A stretch of 64,000 nt of DNA from Leucobacter sp042726155 (GTDB lineage: Bacteria; Actinomycetota; Actinomycetes; Actinomycetales; Microbacteriaceae). Under the pieces are notes generated by a model. It did no database searches. It saw only the letters and a program-made list of their open reading frames with translations, and was not told the DNA's origin. Of this stretch, positions 24,300 to 32,430 are shown one piece after another. The position numbers were made by a program, and so were the translations under genes. Each line of letters starts with the position of its first letter. Position 1 is the stretch's first letter. The DNA is taken from assembly GCF_042726155.1 (NCBI RefSeq), contig NZ_JBHXHV010000004.1, forward strand, positions 434,001 to 498,000, given 5' to 3'.

Positions 24300-25021
24300 T
24301 GTTCACTGGACTCATCGAAGAAATCGGCGAGATCGTCTCGGTAACTCCGGTCGACGACTCATTGCGGCTCGTCATCGCGGGACCGACCGTGACCAGCGAT
24401 GCAGCGCACGGCGCCTCGATCGCTGTTTCGGGCGTCTGTCTCACCGTCATTGATCGCGGCACTGCGCCCGACGGCCGTGCCACGTTCACGGCTGACGTAA
24501 TGGCGCAGTCAATCCGTATGTCGACGATCGGCGACGTCGCACCCGGTACGCCCGTGAATCTCGAGCGCGCGGTGCGCGTCGATACCCGGCTGGGCGGGCA
24601 CATCGTGCAGGGCCACGTCGACGGCACCGCGACGCTCATCTCTGCGACGCCGCACGAGGCCTGGCGAGTGCTGCGATTCTCGCTCGACTCCTCGCTGGCC
24701 CCGCTGCTCGTTGACAAGGGCTCGGTAACGCTCTCGGGCGTCTCGCTTACGGTGTCCGCGATCTCTGACGAGGCCGAGCACGAGCAGTGGTTCGAGGTGT
24801 CTCTGATCCCCGAGACGTTGGTCGCAACAATTCTGGGGCAGCTCGTTCCCGGCGATCGCGTAAATGTCGAAACGGACATATTGGCCCGCCACGTCGCGCG
24901 CATGCTGCGCCTCGGCGTCGCCGAACTGCCCTCCACCAGCACTGACGCACCCGTTACTGACTCACCCAGTACTGACTCACCCAGCACCGATTCACCCAGC
25001 ACCGAAGGATTCCGCGCATGA
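24299..25021 (+). CDS. ribE: Riboflavin synthase alpha subunit
   Basis: A 240-residue protein with two lumazine-binding repeats: MFTGLIEEIGEI at the N-terminus and the second barrel starting LGGHIVQGHVDGTA near residue 99. Conserved SGVCLTV and SGVSLTV loops occur once in each half. It dismutates 6,7-dimethyl-8-ribityllumazine to riboflavin. The ATG overlaps the ribD stop (TGATG) and GGAAGGA lies upstream. The C-terminus carries an extra Ser/Thr/Asp/Pro tail encoded by a 15-base tandem repeat, beyond the usual family length of about 200. Confidence 0.94.
   Translation: MFTGLIEEIGEIVSVTPVDDSLRLVIAGPTVTSDAAHGASIAVSGVCLTVIDRGTAPDGRATFTADVMAQSIRMSTIGDVAPGTPVNLERAVRVDTRLGGHIVQGHVDGTATLISATPHEAWRVLRFSLDSSLAPLLVDKGSVTLSGVSLTVSAISDEAEHEQWFEVSLIPETLVATILGQLVPGDRVNVETDILARHVARMLRLGVAELPSTSTDAPVTDSPSTDSPSTDSPSTEGFRA
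24956..25000 (+). repeat. 15-bp tandem repeat in the 3' end of ribE
   Basis: Three successive units of the form ACTGACTCACCCAGT (24956, 24971, 24986) with two or three substitutions. They encode TDSPS three times in the C-terminal tail of riboflavin synthase and probably arose by slippage. Confidence 0.85.
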
Positions 25022-26319
25022 GCCCCATCGAGCAGGCGGACGCCGCTCCCAAGACCCCCGGTATCTCGACGATTGAGGACGCGATTACCGCAATCCGCGA
25101 GGGAAAGCCGGTGATCGTCGCAGACAATGAGGATCGCGAGAACGAGGGCGACATCATCATCTCGGCGGAGTTGGCAACGGCCGAGTGGATCGCATGGACC
25201 GTGCGCTGGTCGTCGGGGCTGCTCTGCGCGCCCATGACAAACGCGATCGCCGACGAACTCGAACTGCCGATGATGGTGTCGCGTAACGAAGACGTACGCG
25301 GAACCGCATATACCGTGACGGTCGATGCCGCGCACGGTGTCACAACGGGCATTAGCGCGAGCGATCGCACGACGACCCTACGCGCGCTCGCGAACCCCGA
25401 CGCGGTGCCCACCGACGTGCGCCGCCCCGGGCACGTGCTGCCACTACGCGCGGTCGATGGCGGCGTGCGCGCCCGCGATGGTCACACCGAGGCGAGCGTC
25501 GAGCTCATGAAGCTGGCGGGGCTGCGCCCCGTTGCGGCGATCGCCGAGATCGTCGCCGAAGACGGCGAGATGATGCGCCTCCCGGAGCTGATCCAGCTCG
25601 GGGCCCGCGAGGGCGTTGCCGTGATCACGATCGAGCAGCTGATCGCATACCTGAACGCTCATGATCCCGAGGGTGCGCCCGCTGAGACCGAGCAGCAGCG
25701 ACGCGGCGTCAGCCTGCGGGCTGACACGTTGCTGCCCACGGAGCACGGCGAATTCCGCGCGATGGCGTATCGCGATCGTCGCGCGGGCATTGACCACATC
25801 GCGCTCGTGGCGCCGATGCCCGACGGCTCGTTGCCAGTCGGCGAGGCGCTCGTGCGCGTACACTCCGAGTGCATCACCGGCGAAGCGTTTGGCTCGCTCA
25901 AGTGCGAGTGCGGGCCGCAGCTCAGGGCATCACTCGATCGCGTGCACGAGGCCGGGGGCGTCGTCGTGTACCTGCGGGGTCAGGAGGGGCGCGGCATCGG
26001 GCTCGCGAACAAGCTGCGCGCGTACCAGCTGCAGGAGCAGGGCGTCGACACCCTCGACGCAAACCTGCAGCTCGGTTTGCCCGCCGACGCGCGGGACTAC
26101 ACGGCGGCGGCCGAGATCCTCTCGGACCTCGGTATCGACAACGTCCGGTTGCTCACGAACAATCCTGAGAAGGTGTCGCAGCTCGAAGCGCACGGCATCA
26201 CCGTGAGTGAGCGCGTGCCCCTGATCGTCGGCGTCACCGAAGAGAACCTCACGTACCTGGCCGCGAAGCGCGACCGCATGGGACACCAGTTGCCCGCGGA
26301 CGTGCGCGACGGCGAGTAG
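25018..26319 (+). CDS. ribBA: Bifunctional 3,4-dihydroxy-2-butanone-4-phosphate synthase / GTP cyclohydrolase II
   Basis: A 433-residue fusion. The N-terminal RibB domain carries DNEDRENEGD (about residues 36-45) and GVTTGISASDR (about 108-118). The C-terminal RibA domain has the zinc site HSECITGEAFGSLKCECG (about 282-299) and RGQEGRGIGLANK (about 320-332). It supplies both precursors of the pathway. The ATG overlaps the ribE stop (ATGA), confirming the operon. Confidence 0.96.
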   Translation: MSPIEQADAAPKTPGISTIEDAITAIREGKPVIVADNEDRENEGDIIISAELATAEWIAWTVRWSSGLLCAPMTNAIADELELPMMVSRNEDVRGTAYTVTVDAAHGVTTGISASDRTTTLRALANPDAVPTDVRRPGHVLPLRAVDGGVRARDGHTEASVELMKLAGLRPVAAIAEIVAEDGEMMRLPELIQLGAREGVAVITIEQLIAYLNAHDPEGAPAETEQQRRGVSLRADTLLPTEHGEFRAMAYRDRRAGIDHIALVAPMPDGSLPVGEALVRVHSECITGEAFGSLKCECGPQLRASLDRVHEAGGVVVYLRGQEGRGIGLANKLRAYQLQEQGVDTLDANLQLGLPADARDYTAAAEILSDLGIDNVRLLTNNPEKVSQLEAHGITVSERVPLIVGVTEENLTYLAAKRDRMGHQLPADVRDGE

Positions 26320-26364
26320 GCGCCCACGCGTCGACATTCATACATATTCCCAAAGGAGCACATT

Positions 26365-26853
26365 ATGAGCGGAGCCGGAGCACCGGACCTCACCGTTGAC
26401 GCCACCGGCCTGCGAGTCGCCGTGATCGCGGGCAGCTGGCACGAGGAGATCATGTCGCACCTCGTCACGGGCGCCGAGCAGGCAATCGCGGCCGCCGGTG
26501 GCGAACACTCTACATTTCGGGTCGCGGGCGCGTTTGAGTTGCCGCTCGCCGCTCAGCTCGCGCTGGGTTCGCGGGAGTCGGGTGGCGGCGGTTTCGACGC
26601 CGCGGTCTGCCTCGGCATAGTGGTTCGCGGCGGAACACCCCACTTCGAGTACATCAGTTCGTCGGTCACCGACGGGCTCACGCGGGTGCAGCTCGACACT
26701 GGCAAGCCGGTCGGATTCGGCGTACTGACGACCGACACGGAACAGCAGGCGGTCGACCGCTCGGGTCGCCCCGGCGCCCCCGAGTCGAAGGGCCGCGAGG
26801 CCGCAGAGGCGGCCCTCCACATGCTCGTCACGGCCCGCGCCCTGACGGCGTAA
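26365..26853 (+). CDS. ribH: 6,7-dimethyl-8-ribityllumazine synthase
   Basis: A 162-residue lumazine synthase, last gene of the riboflavin operon. Visible motifs are VIAGSWHEEI near residue 22, the substrate loop VAGAFELPLAAQ near 53, CLGIVVRGGTPHFEYI near 83-98 and GFGVLTTDTEQQA near 118. It condenses the RibA/RibD-derived pyrimidine with the butanone phosphate from RibB. The ATG has AAAGGAG seven bases upstream; 45 bases separate it from ribBA. Confidence 0.96.
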   Translation: MSGAGAPDLTVDATGLRVAVIAGSWHEEIMSHLVTGAEQAIAAAGGEHSTFRVAGAFELPLAAQLALGSRESGGGGFDAAVCLGIVVRGGTPHFEYISSSVTDGLTRVQLDTGKPVGFGVLTTDTEQQAVDRSGRPGAPESKGREAAEAALHMLVTARALTA

Positions 26854-26885
26854 CCCGCGCACCCGCGCACCCGCGCACCCGCGAG
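26854..26885. repeat. 8-bp tandem repeat after ribH
   Basis: CCCGCGCA is repeated three times (26854, 26862, 26870) with a fourth partial unit, starting right after the ribH stop and running into the palindromic element at 26880. It has no coding role. Confidence 0.8.
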
Positions 26886-26945
26886 CGGGGTAACTTTCGA
26901 CGCGTGTCGCGCCCGCGACACGCGTCACAACCTACCCCGCTCGCG
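26880..26945. repeat. REP-like palindromic element, copy 1
   Basis: Outer arms CGCGAGCGGGGTA (26880-26892) and TACCCCGCTCGCG (26933-26945) are perfect complements; inside, GACGCGTGTCGCG (26899-26911) pairs with CGCGACACGCGTC (26914-26926). The first 18 bases, CGCGAGCGGGGTAACTTT, recur exactly at 52612. It lies between ribH and an ABC exporter and may also act as a terminator. Confidence 0.85.
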
Positions 26946-26999
26946 GATTGGCGGAGGGGGTGGGCTGGAGGGGGTGGGCTGTAGGTCAGGCGCGAGGCG

Positions 27000-27005
27000 T
27001 AGGCT
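27000..27005 (+). promoter_or_regulatory. -10 box TAGGCT, leaderless promoter of the ABC exporter
   Basis: TAGGCT ends six bases before the GTG at 27012; no ribosome-binding site is present. Confidence 0.5.
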
Positions 27006-27011
27006 GAGCGG

Positions 27012-28985
27012 GTGACCGCGCCAGCAGATGCAGCAGCAAATCCGAACCCTGATACGACGCCGGGGCCAGCTGGCTCAGCAGCCCCGACCGCCCCGCGCGG
27101 GCCCCGGGCCTCGCTGAAGCAACTGCTGCCGTATCTCTTCGAGCAGCGTCGACTGCTGATCGTCGCGCTCGTGCTCGGCCTCGTCGCAGCGGTCGCGTCC
27201 CTCGTGCAACCCCCGCTGCTCGGCCAGATCATCACGCGTGTGCAAGACGGGTCACCGCTCGGCCTGCTGCTCGCGCTGCTCTCAATCGTCGTCATCGTCG
27301 GGGCGGTGCTCAGCGGCCTGCAGCACTACGTACTGCAGCGCATGGGCGAGGGTGTCGTGCTCACCAGCCGCAAGCGCCTCATCGCGAAGATCCTGCACCT
27401 GCCGATCTCACAGTTTGATCGCCGCCGCACGGGCGACCTCGTCTCCCGCGTGGGCAGCGACACCACACTGCTGCGCGCGGTGCTGACCCAGGGGCTCGTC
27501 GAGGCGATCAGTGGCCTCCTCATCTTTGTGGGAGCACTCATCGGCATGCTGGTGATTGATCCGGCGCTGTTCGGAATCACCTTCGCGGTCATCGCTGTCG
27601 CCCTCATTGTCGTGGTCGCGGTTTCCTCACGCATTCGACCAGCTGTGGCTCGCGCACAAGAGAAGGTGGGCGACCTGGCCGCCCAGGTCGACCGGTCCAT
27701 CAGCTCGATCCGCACCATCCGCGCCGCGGGCGCCGCGGAGCGTGAGCAACATGCGACCGAGCGCGACGCGACCGAGGCCTATCTGCTCGGCATTAAGGTC
27801 GCACGCATCTCGGCGTTCATCGTGCCGGTCTCCTTCCTCGCGTTGCAGCTCTCGTTTCTCGTGGTGCTTGGCCTCGGGGGCTACCGCGTAGCCACTGGCG
27901 CGATCACCATTGCACAGCTGGTGACGTTCATCATCTTCCTGTTCCTGATGGTCACGCCACTCGGTCAGGCCTTCGGCGCGATTTCGGCGATCAATCAGGC
28001 GCTCGGCGCGCTCGGCCGCATCCAGGAGATCGCGAACCTCGAAACCGAATCCGAGCGCGATGCCGAGCGCTCTCCGATCGGCCGCCTCGTGCCGCTCGCG
28101 GAGGTGCGCGACGACAACGCGCCCGCGATCGAACTCACCGATGTGACGTTCACATACCGCTCGGCGGCCCCCGAGCGCGCCGATGCCCGCGAGCTCGTGC
28201 GCGGTGGCCGCGGTGCGCGGCGCGACGCCGAGGCTGCCCCGGCCGATCTCATAGAGACCGAGGTGTTGCGCGGGGTGAGCTTCACGGTACCCCGCGGATC
28301 ACGCGTGGCGCTCGTCGGCCCCTCCGGCGCGGGCAAGTCCACGATCTTGGGCCTCGTCGAACGCTTTTACGATCCCGAAACCGGGACGGTAGCGCTGCAC
28401 GGCGCCGACGTGCGCACCCTCGATCGCGCCGAACTGCGCCGTCAGCTCGGCTATGTCGAGCAAGACGCGCCGGTGCTCGCCGGCACGCTCCGCGACAACC
28501 TGCTGCTCGCGGCCCCCGAGGCCAGCGACGCTGCGTGCGAGCGCGTGCTGCGGGCCGTGAACCTGGGTGGTCTGCTCGAGCGAGCCCGCGCCTGGCAGCC
28601 CGGAGCAGCGAGCGCGGGGCTCGCGGGCGCCCTCGATCTTCCCGTCGGCGAAAATGGCGTCATGCTGTCGGGCGGTGAAAAGCAGCGCCTCGCCATTGCG
28701 CGTGCGCTGCTGACGGCTCCGCCGATCCTGCTGCTCGACGAGTCAACCGCGAGTCTCGACGGGGTCAATGAGCGGCTGATGCGGGAGGCCCTCGACGCAG
28801 TATCGACCGGGCGAACGCTCATCGTGATCGCGCACCGCCTGTCGACGGTCGTCGACTCCGACAAGATCGTGGTCCTCGACGAAGGGCGCGTTATCGGCGA
28901 GGGCACCCACGAGCAGCTGGTCGCGAGCACCCCGCTCTACCGCGAACTCGCGCAGCATCAGCTGCTCGTGCCCGAAGACAGCTAG
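27012..28985 (+). CDS. ABC transporter, fused permease-ATPase (type IV exporter)
   Basis: A 657-residue half transporter. After a 40-residue Pro/Ala-rich start come six membrane helices (about residues 45-340) with a typical intracellular loop, then the ATPase: Walker A GPSGAGKST near 436, signature LSGGEKQRLAIARA near 553 and Walker B ILLLDESTAS near 575, with H-loop IAHRLSTV. A charged insertion (RGGRGARRDAEAA) lies between the start of the nucleotide-binding domain and the first strand. It would act as a homodimer or with another half; lipid, peptide or drug export are possible. Confidence 0.92.
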   Translation: MTAPADAAANPNPDTTPGPAGSAAPTAPRGPRASLKQLLPYLFEQRRLLIVALVLGLVAAVASLVQPPLLGQIITRVQDGSPLGLLLALLSIVVIVGAVLSGLQHYVLQRMGEGVVLTSRKRLIAKILHLPISQFDRRRTGDLVSRVGSDTTLLRAVLTQGLVEAISGLLIFVGALIGMLVIDPALFGITFAVIAVALIVVVAVSSRIRPAVARAQEKVGDLAAQVDRSISSIRTIRAAGAAEREQHATERDATEAYLLGIKVARISAFIVPVSFLALQLSFLVVLGLGGYRVATGAITIAQLVTFIIFLFLMVTPLGQAFGAISAINQALGALGRIQEIANLETESERDAERSPIGRLVPLAEVRDDNAPAIELTDVTFTYRSAAPERADARELVRGGRGARRDAEAAPADLIETEVLRGVSFTVPRGSRVALVGPSGAGKSTILGLVERFYDPETGTVALHGADVRTLDRAELRRQLGYVEQDAPVLAGTLRDNLLLAAPEASDAACERVLRAVNLGGLLERARAWQPGAASAGLAGALDLPVGENGVMLSGGEKQRLAIARALLTAPPILLLDESTASLDGVNERLMREALDAVSTGRTLIVIAHRLSTVVDSDKIVVLDEGRVIGEGTHEQLVASTPLYRELAQHQLLVPEDS

Positions 28986-28993
28986 CCCCGAAG

Positions 28994-30115
28994 CTACTCC
29001 GGCTGCGCGTTGCGCCGTTTTTGGCTGAGCAGCCAGTCGACGTTCGGCGTCAGTATCCACCGGAACGCCCGTTCAACCGGTGCGAGGGCGAGCAGCGACG
29101 CGAGGGCCGCTGCACCGACGACGAGGATCACCACCCCGAGTTCGCCCAGCGCGCCGATCGCGTCAATCACGCCGTACTCGCGCAACGTCCAGATGATCGG
29201 CCCGTGCAGGAGGTACACGGAGAGTGTTCGCGCACCCCAATCGGTTGTGACGAGCCTGCGACGTGGCGTCGCCCCGAGTACCGCGAACGTCATCGCGGCG
29301 GCGAGTGCCAGAAGCGCCGCCGTGACAGCGACGCCGCCGAGCGTTGTCTCAAGCCACTGCCGCGGCACCCAATCGCCGATGGGCGCATGTTCGAAGCGCC
29401 ACTCGTAGCCGTCTCGCCAGGTGAGCCAGTCGTCGATACCCCAGAACGACTGCAGATTGGGCATCAGCAGAAAGACCGCTGCCACCAGGGCCAGCACTCC
29501 CCACGAGACGAAGCGCACCCATCGCCGCGGCCGCGCAAACCACTCTCCGGTAAGCCAGCCGCGATCGTGCGCTAGCCAGCCAGCGACGAAGAACGGGAGA
29601 AAGGTGAGCGTGCGCGCGGCCGAGAATTCGGTGTTGATCACCGGCACCGCTCCGCCAAACAGAGCGATCGCGATCGAGACAATCAGCGGATGTCTCAACT
29701 GCGCAATGTACGGCAATACGATGCGCATCGTCACGAGGGTGACGAGAAACCACAGCGTCCACGACGGTGACACGAGAAACGATTTGCCGGGCGTGCGATC
29801 TGACGCGGCGAAGTCGATGGCGGCCCAGATGCCCTCCCACAGAATCCAGAGCACGATGAGCTGCACGGTCGCTCTGATCGTCTTCGTCGAGGTGTTTGCG
29901 CGCGAAAAGTACCCGCTCAATAAGATCAGCGCCGGCATGTGAAACAGGTAGATGTACGTGTAGATGCCGTACGCGAGGGCGGTGTCGTCGCGCACGGTCG
30001 AGAGCGTGTGGCCGATGACGACGAGCACGATAAGCGCGAAGCGCGCGTTGTCCCAGAATGCAACGCGGGGCTTCTTGCCCGGTTGTGAAATAGCTACCGC
30101 CTTCGGAGAGCTCAT
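28994..30115 (-). CDS. Acyltransferase-3 family membrane protein (YcfT-like)
   Basis: A 373-residue protein with about ten membrane helices. The acyltransferase-3 signature is visible: FWDNARFALIVLVVIGHTLS at about residues 20-39, in which the His is the expected catalytic residue, and YIYLFHMPALILLSGYFSRA at about 54-73. Such enzymes O-acetylate surface glycans or lipids; fucose-4-O-acetylase-like proteins form the closest pattern. A TAGGCT -10 box lies six bases before the ATG, divergent from the SRAP gene. Confidence 0.85.
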   Translation of the reverse strand: MSSPKAVAISQPGKKPRVAFWDNARFALIVLVVIGHTLSTVRDDTALAYGIYTYIYLFHMPALILLSGYFSRANTSTKTIRATVQLIVLWILWEGIWAAIDFAASDRTPGKSFLVSPSWTLWFLVTLVTMRIVLPYIAQLRHPLIVSIAIALFGGAVPVINTEFSAARTLTFLPFFVAGWLAHDRGWLTGEWFARPRRWVRFVSWGVLALVAAVFLLMPNLQSFWGIDDWLTWRDGYEWRFEHAPIGDWVPRQWLETTLGGVAVTAALLALAAAMTFAVLGATPRRRLVTTDWGARTLSVYLLHGPIIWTLREYGVIDAIGALGELGVVILVVGAAALASLLALAPVERAFRWILTPNVDWLLSQKRRNAQPE

Positions 30116-30121
30116 TTCTGT

Positions 30122-30127
30122 AGCCTA
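30122..30127 (-). promoter_or_regulatory. -10 box TAGGCT, leaderless promoter of the acyltransferase gene
   Basis: On the minus strand TAGGCT ends six bases before the ATG at 30115. It faces the promoter of the SRAP gene within 45 bases. Confidence 0.5.
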
Positions 30128-30148
30128 GCGAGGCCTCGCCCCGCAGCG

Positions 30149-30154
30149 TATCCT
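30149..30154 (+). promoter_or_regulatory. -10 box TATCCT, leaderless promoter of the SRAP gene
   Basis: TATCCT ends six bases before the ATG at 30161, with no ribosome-binding site between. Confidence 0.45.
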
Positions 30155-30160
30155 GACCGC

Positions 30161-30766
30161 ATGTGCGCGTCATACGGACTCGGCGGTTCGCTGCCCCTCG
30201 ATCTCGACCCGCTGAGCGAGCCCGGCAACGCGGCGCTCGTCAACGAGTGGCTCGCAGAGCGTTCGGGGAATGCGAAGATCACGGGTAAGAATGCGCGTAA
30301 TCTCAACCCCGTCATTCGCGCGAATGCGGCGGGCGATCGACAGGTGCAGCTTGCGTGGTGGTGGCTGTGGTTGGATGCGAGCGGGCCGGTGAAGTTCACC
30401 GCGTTCAATTCGCGATCGGACAAGCTGCTGCAGTCGTGGAAGCGGCCGTTTCAGCATCGCGCACTGCTCCCAGCGACCTGGTATGTCGAGAAACAGGGGC
30501 GCTTTCGGCTGCCGGGCGATGAGGTGTTCGGGATCGCCGCTCTCACGTCGACCGTGACCCTCGACGATGGATCCGAGCTGATCAGTTATTCGATGGTGAC
30601 TCGGGAGGCCGTTGGCGAGGCCGCAGAGGTCTGGGGCCGCATGCCCCTGGTCTTGCCGCGTGACATGCACGACGAGTGGCTCGACCCGCAGCGTCCGGGA
30701 GACCCCTCATTGGTGGCTGAGGTGCAGCACGCCTCCGACGAGATCTCCCGGGAGCTGACGCGCTAG
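30161..30766 (+). CDS. SOS response-associated peptidase (SRAP / YedK-HMCES-like)
   Basis: A 201-residue SRAP protein. Cys2, which forms the covalent link to abasic sites in single-stranded DNA after Met removal, is present, as are the Asn of FNSRSD (about 82-87) and Glu110 of LLPATWYVE. The conserved RMP motif appears as VWGRMPLVLPRDMHDEWL, but the catalytic His normally just before it (H-x-R-M-P) is Trp158. The enzyme may therefore crosslink DNA yet release it differently. The end overlaps the convergent surface-protein gene by four bases. Confidence 0.85.
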   Translation: MCASYGLGGSLPLDLDPLSEPGNAALVNEWLAERSGNAKITGKNARNLNPVIRANAAGDRQVQLAWWWLWLDASGPVKFTAFNSRSDKLLQSWKRPFQHRALLPATWYVEKQGRFRLPGDEVFGIAALTSTVTLDDGSELISYSMVTREAVGEAAEVWGRMPLVLPRDMHDEWLDPQRPGDPSLVAEVQHASDEISRELTR

Positions 30767-31893
30767 TTGTTGCCGCCGCCGTTGTTACCGCCGCCGTGGC
30801 CGTTGTTACCGCCGCCGCCGTTGTTACCGCCGCCATTGTTGCCGCCGCCGCCGCCCGTGACGCCCTGATAGTCGCGACTCACGACTGTTCCGCACGAGTC
30901 GGTGAGAGATACGGTCAGCGTGGTCGCCGAGGTTGCACTGTAGTCGTTCGCAATGAAGTAGATACCCAGTTCGGGGTACCGAGCCTGCACGTCAGCCTGC
31001 GCCTGAGCCATGGCGTCGTATGCGCCTGCGCCTGAACTCGAGAGACTGAACTGCAGGTTCCCGTCCGGAGTGACGCTGCCGTTCGTGTCTGATCGCGTCG
31101 TCGTTCCCGTGAACTCGATTGCTCCGGGATCAACGTCCGCGGGGAGGTCACCGTTCGTCACCAACCATGTTCCCGAGAGCGTATCGTTGGTTTCGTAAGA
31201 CACCGCGAACGTAGCACCCTGATCAGCGAGCGGCTGGGCCCATCCCGCGGGCAGATTGGTCACGAGACCCGTCGACACGTTCAAGGAGAACCCGGTGGCG
31301 TCCGCTCCCCAGTTCACCTCGTCGGGCACGCACTGGCACGCCGACGGGGTGACGTCAAATGTCCAGCTCGTCGCTGCGCCCGCAGCAATCACGTATCCCT
31401 CGTTGGCGGTAGCCGTCACAGTGATGACGTTGTCGACCCGCGTTTGCGAGTAGGTGACGCTGCCGATTTCGGGCACGACGACAATCGGCTCGATTCCGCA
31501 CTCGGCCTCGGCCAGAGCGGGCGCATTGGGAACAACCTCGGTGAGCGGCGCCTCGGGGTTGTCGTCATCGTGCGGTTCCGTAGGCGGTTGACCCTCGCGG
31601 CTCTGGGGCTGCGAGGCCGGAGCGGTCGGCTGTGCAGTCTCGCAAGCTGACGATGCGGCGCCAGTGGCAGCCTGCGCGGGCGACGCGCTGAGCACTGGCG
31701 CGAATGCGACAACTCCCATAAGGGCGACGACGCCAATTCCAAGCACGAGCCCGCGCCTCCCCCGTCGACTCCGGCTGCGGCTCGCGAGCACAATAACGAT
31801 GCCGAGGATGAGCAGCGCAGTCGCCGCAATCACCAGCGTGGTGGTCGGCGCTCCGCCCGTTGTCGCGAGCGTGCAGATCTCAGTTCTAGCCAT
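30763..31893 (-). CDS. Secreted or surface protein with an N-terminal LATTG/sorting-signal-like segment
   Basis: A 376-residue protein of unknown function. Residues about 8-35 read LATTGGAPTTTLVIAATA and onward into LASRSRSRRGRRG, the exact layout of a C-terminal cell-wall sorting signal (LPxTG-like motif, hydrophobic helix, basic tail) but placed at the N-terminus. A second hydrophobic stretch (LVLGIGVVALMGVVAFAPVL) ends in SPAQAA, like a signal-peptide cleavage site. An acidic Pro/Thr/Gln linker, Ig-like or invasin-like beta domains (VTVTATANEGYVI and the VSLTDSC region) and a C-terminal GGGNNGG repeat follow. Start ATG 31893 has GGGAG eight bases upstream. Confidence 0.75.
   Translation of the reverse strand: MARTEICTLATTGGAPTTTLVIAATALLILGIVIVLASRSRSRRGRRGLVLGIGVVALMGVVAFAPVLSASPAQAATGAASSACETAQPTAPASQPQSREGQPPTEPHDDDNPEAPLTEVVPNAPALAEAECGIEPIVVVPEIGSVTYSQTRVDNVITVTATANEGYVIAAGAATSWTFDVTPSACQCVPDEVNWGADATGFSLNVSTGLVTNLPAGWAQPLADQGATFAVSYETNDTLSGTWLVTNGDLPADVDPGAIEFTGTTTRSDTNGSVTPDGNLQFSLSSSGAGAYDAMAQAQADVQARYPELGIYFIANDYSATSATTLTVSLTDSCGTVVSRDYQGVTGGGGGNNGGGNNGGGGNNGHGGGNNGGGNN
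30769..30862 (-). repeat. Low-complexity Gly/Asn codon repeat
   Basis: GTTGTTACCGCCGCC-type units repeat through the 3' end of the preceding gene, coding for a tail of alternating GGG and NN. It is part of the coding sequence; length variation by slippage is likely. Confidence 0.8.
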
Positions 31894-32253
31894 AGTGGGG
31901 ACTCCCGGTGAATTCGACGATAAGAATGCGAATGGGACCCCCGACAGCAGACGCAAGTGAAAGCGAATGTAACACGGTTTGACTGCCTTGTCAGCAAAAT
32001 CATCTAAAAACAGACTGCAATCTCTGCGCTTTCAGAGAAGCTGGTCACAAAAAGTAGCGCAATCCGCCGTTGTCTTGCAAACGCGCGTCACGATATCGAC
32101 TTATGCGCGTATTAGAGGCGTGCATCCGTCGTGTCGGATCTTCTTCCCCCCGGAGTCCGTCTCGATGCGGCGGATGCACCCCACCACGTTCGCGACTTCT
32201 CCGCAGGCGGCCATTTCGACAGAGCCGCTACAGCGCCAGCAGCCTCCGCGCAC
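31894..32253. other. Intergenic region without a gene
   Basis: About 360 bases between the surface-protein gene and the tRNA-Thr terminator. The first 200 bases are AT-rich for this genome and probably hold the minus-strand promoter of the surface protein; TTACAT (minus strand, 31970-31965) with GCTGAC 17 bases upstream is a weak candidate. No convincing coding frame, RNA gene or riboswitch is visible. Confidence 0.6.
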
Positions 32254-32281
32254 AAAAAAGGCCCCCGCGTGTGCGGGGGCC
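32254..32281 (-). terminator. Rho-independent terminator after tRNA-Thr
   Basis: GGCCCCCGC (32260-32268) and GCGGGGGCC (32273-32281) form a nine-bp stem with a four-base loop; on the minus strand it is followed by six T residues (A-run 32254-32259). It terminates the tRNA-Thr transcript. Confidence 0.9.
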
Positions 32282-32284
32282 AAG

Positions 32285-32359
32285 TGGAGCCGACTCCGGG
32301 ATTTGAACCCGGGACCTGTTCTTTACGAGGGAACTGCTCTACCCCTGAGCTAAGTCGGC
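32285..32359 (-). tRNA. tRNA-Thr (anticodon CGT)
   Basis: Acceptor strands GCCGACT and AGTCGGC pair fully, the discriminator is T and CCA is encoded at 32285-32287. The D-arm reads AGCTCAGGGGTAGAGCA and the T-arm GTTCAAATC. The anticodon loop is CTCGTAA (CGT, reading ACG codons); the top pair of the anticodon stem is a C-A mismatch. Synteny with the Tap-type hydrolase and holB is common in actinobacteria. Confidence 0.93.
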
Positions 32360-32430
32360 GGAGTGCGAGAACGTTCTCGCACACGAGAGATTACTTTAGC
32401 ATGTCGTGGCGCTCGGTTCGCACACGGCGG

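Noticed and set aside
26854..26945. Repeat cluster considered as a CRISPR-like array
   Set aside because: The repeat unit is only 8 bases without spacers and merges into a palindromic element; no cas genes are present.
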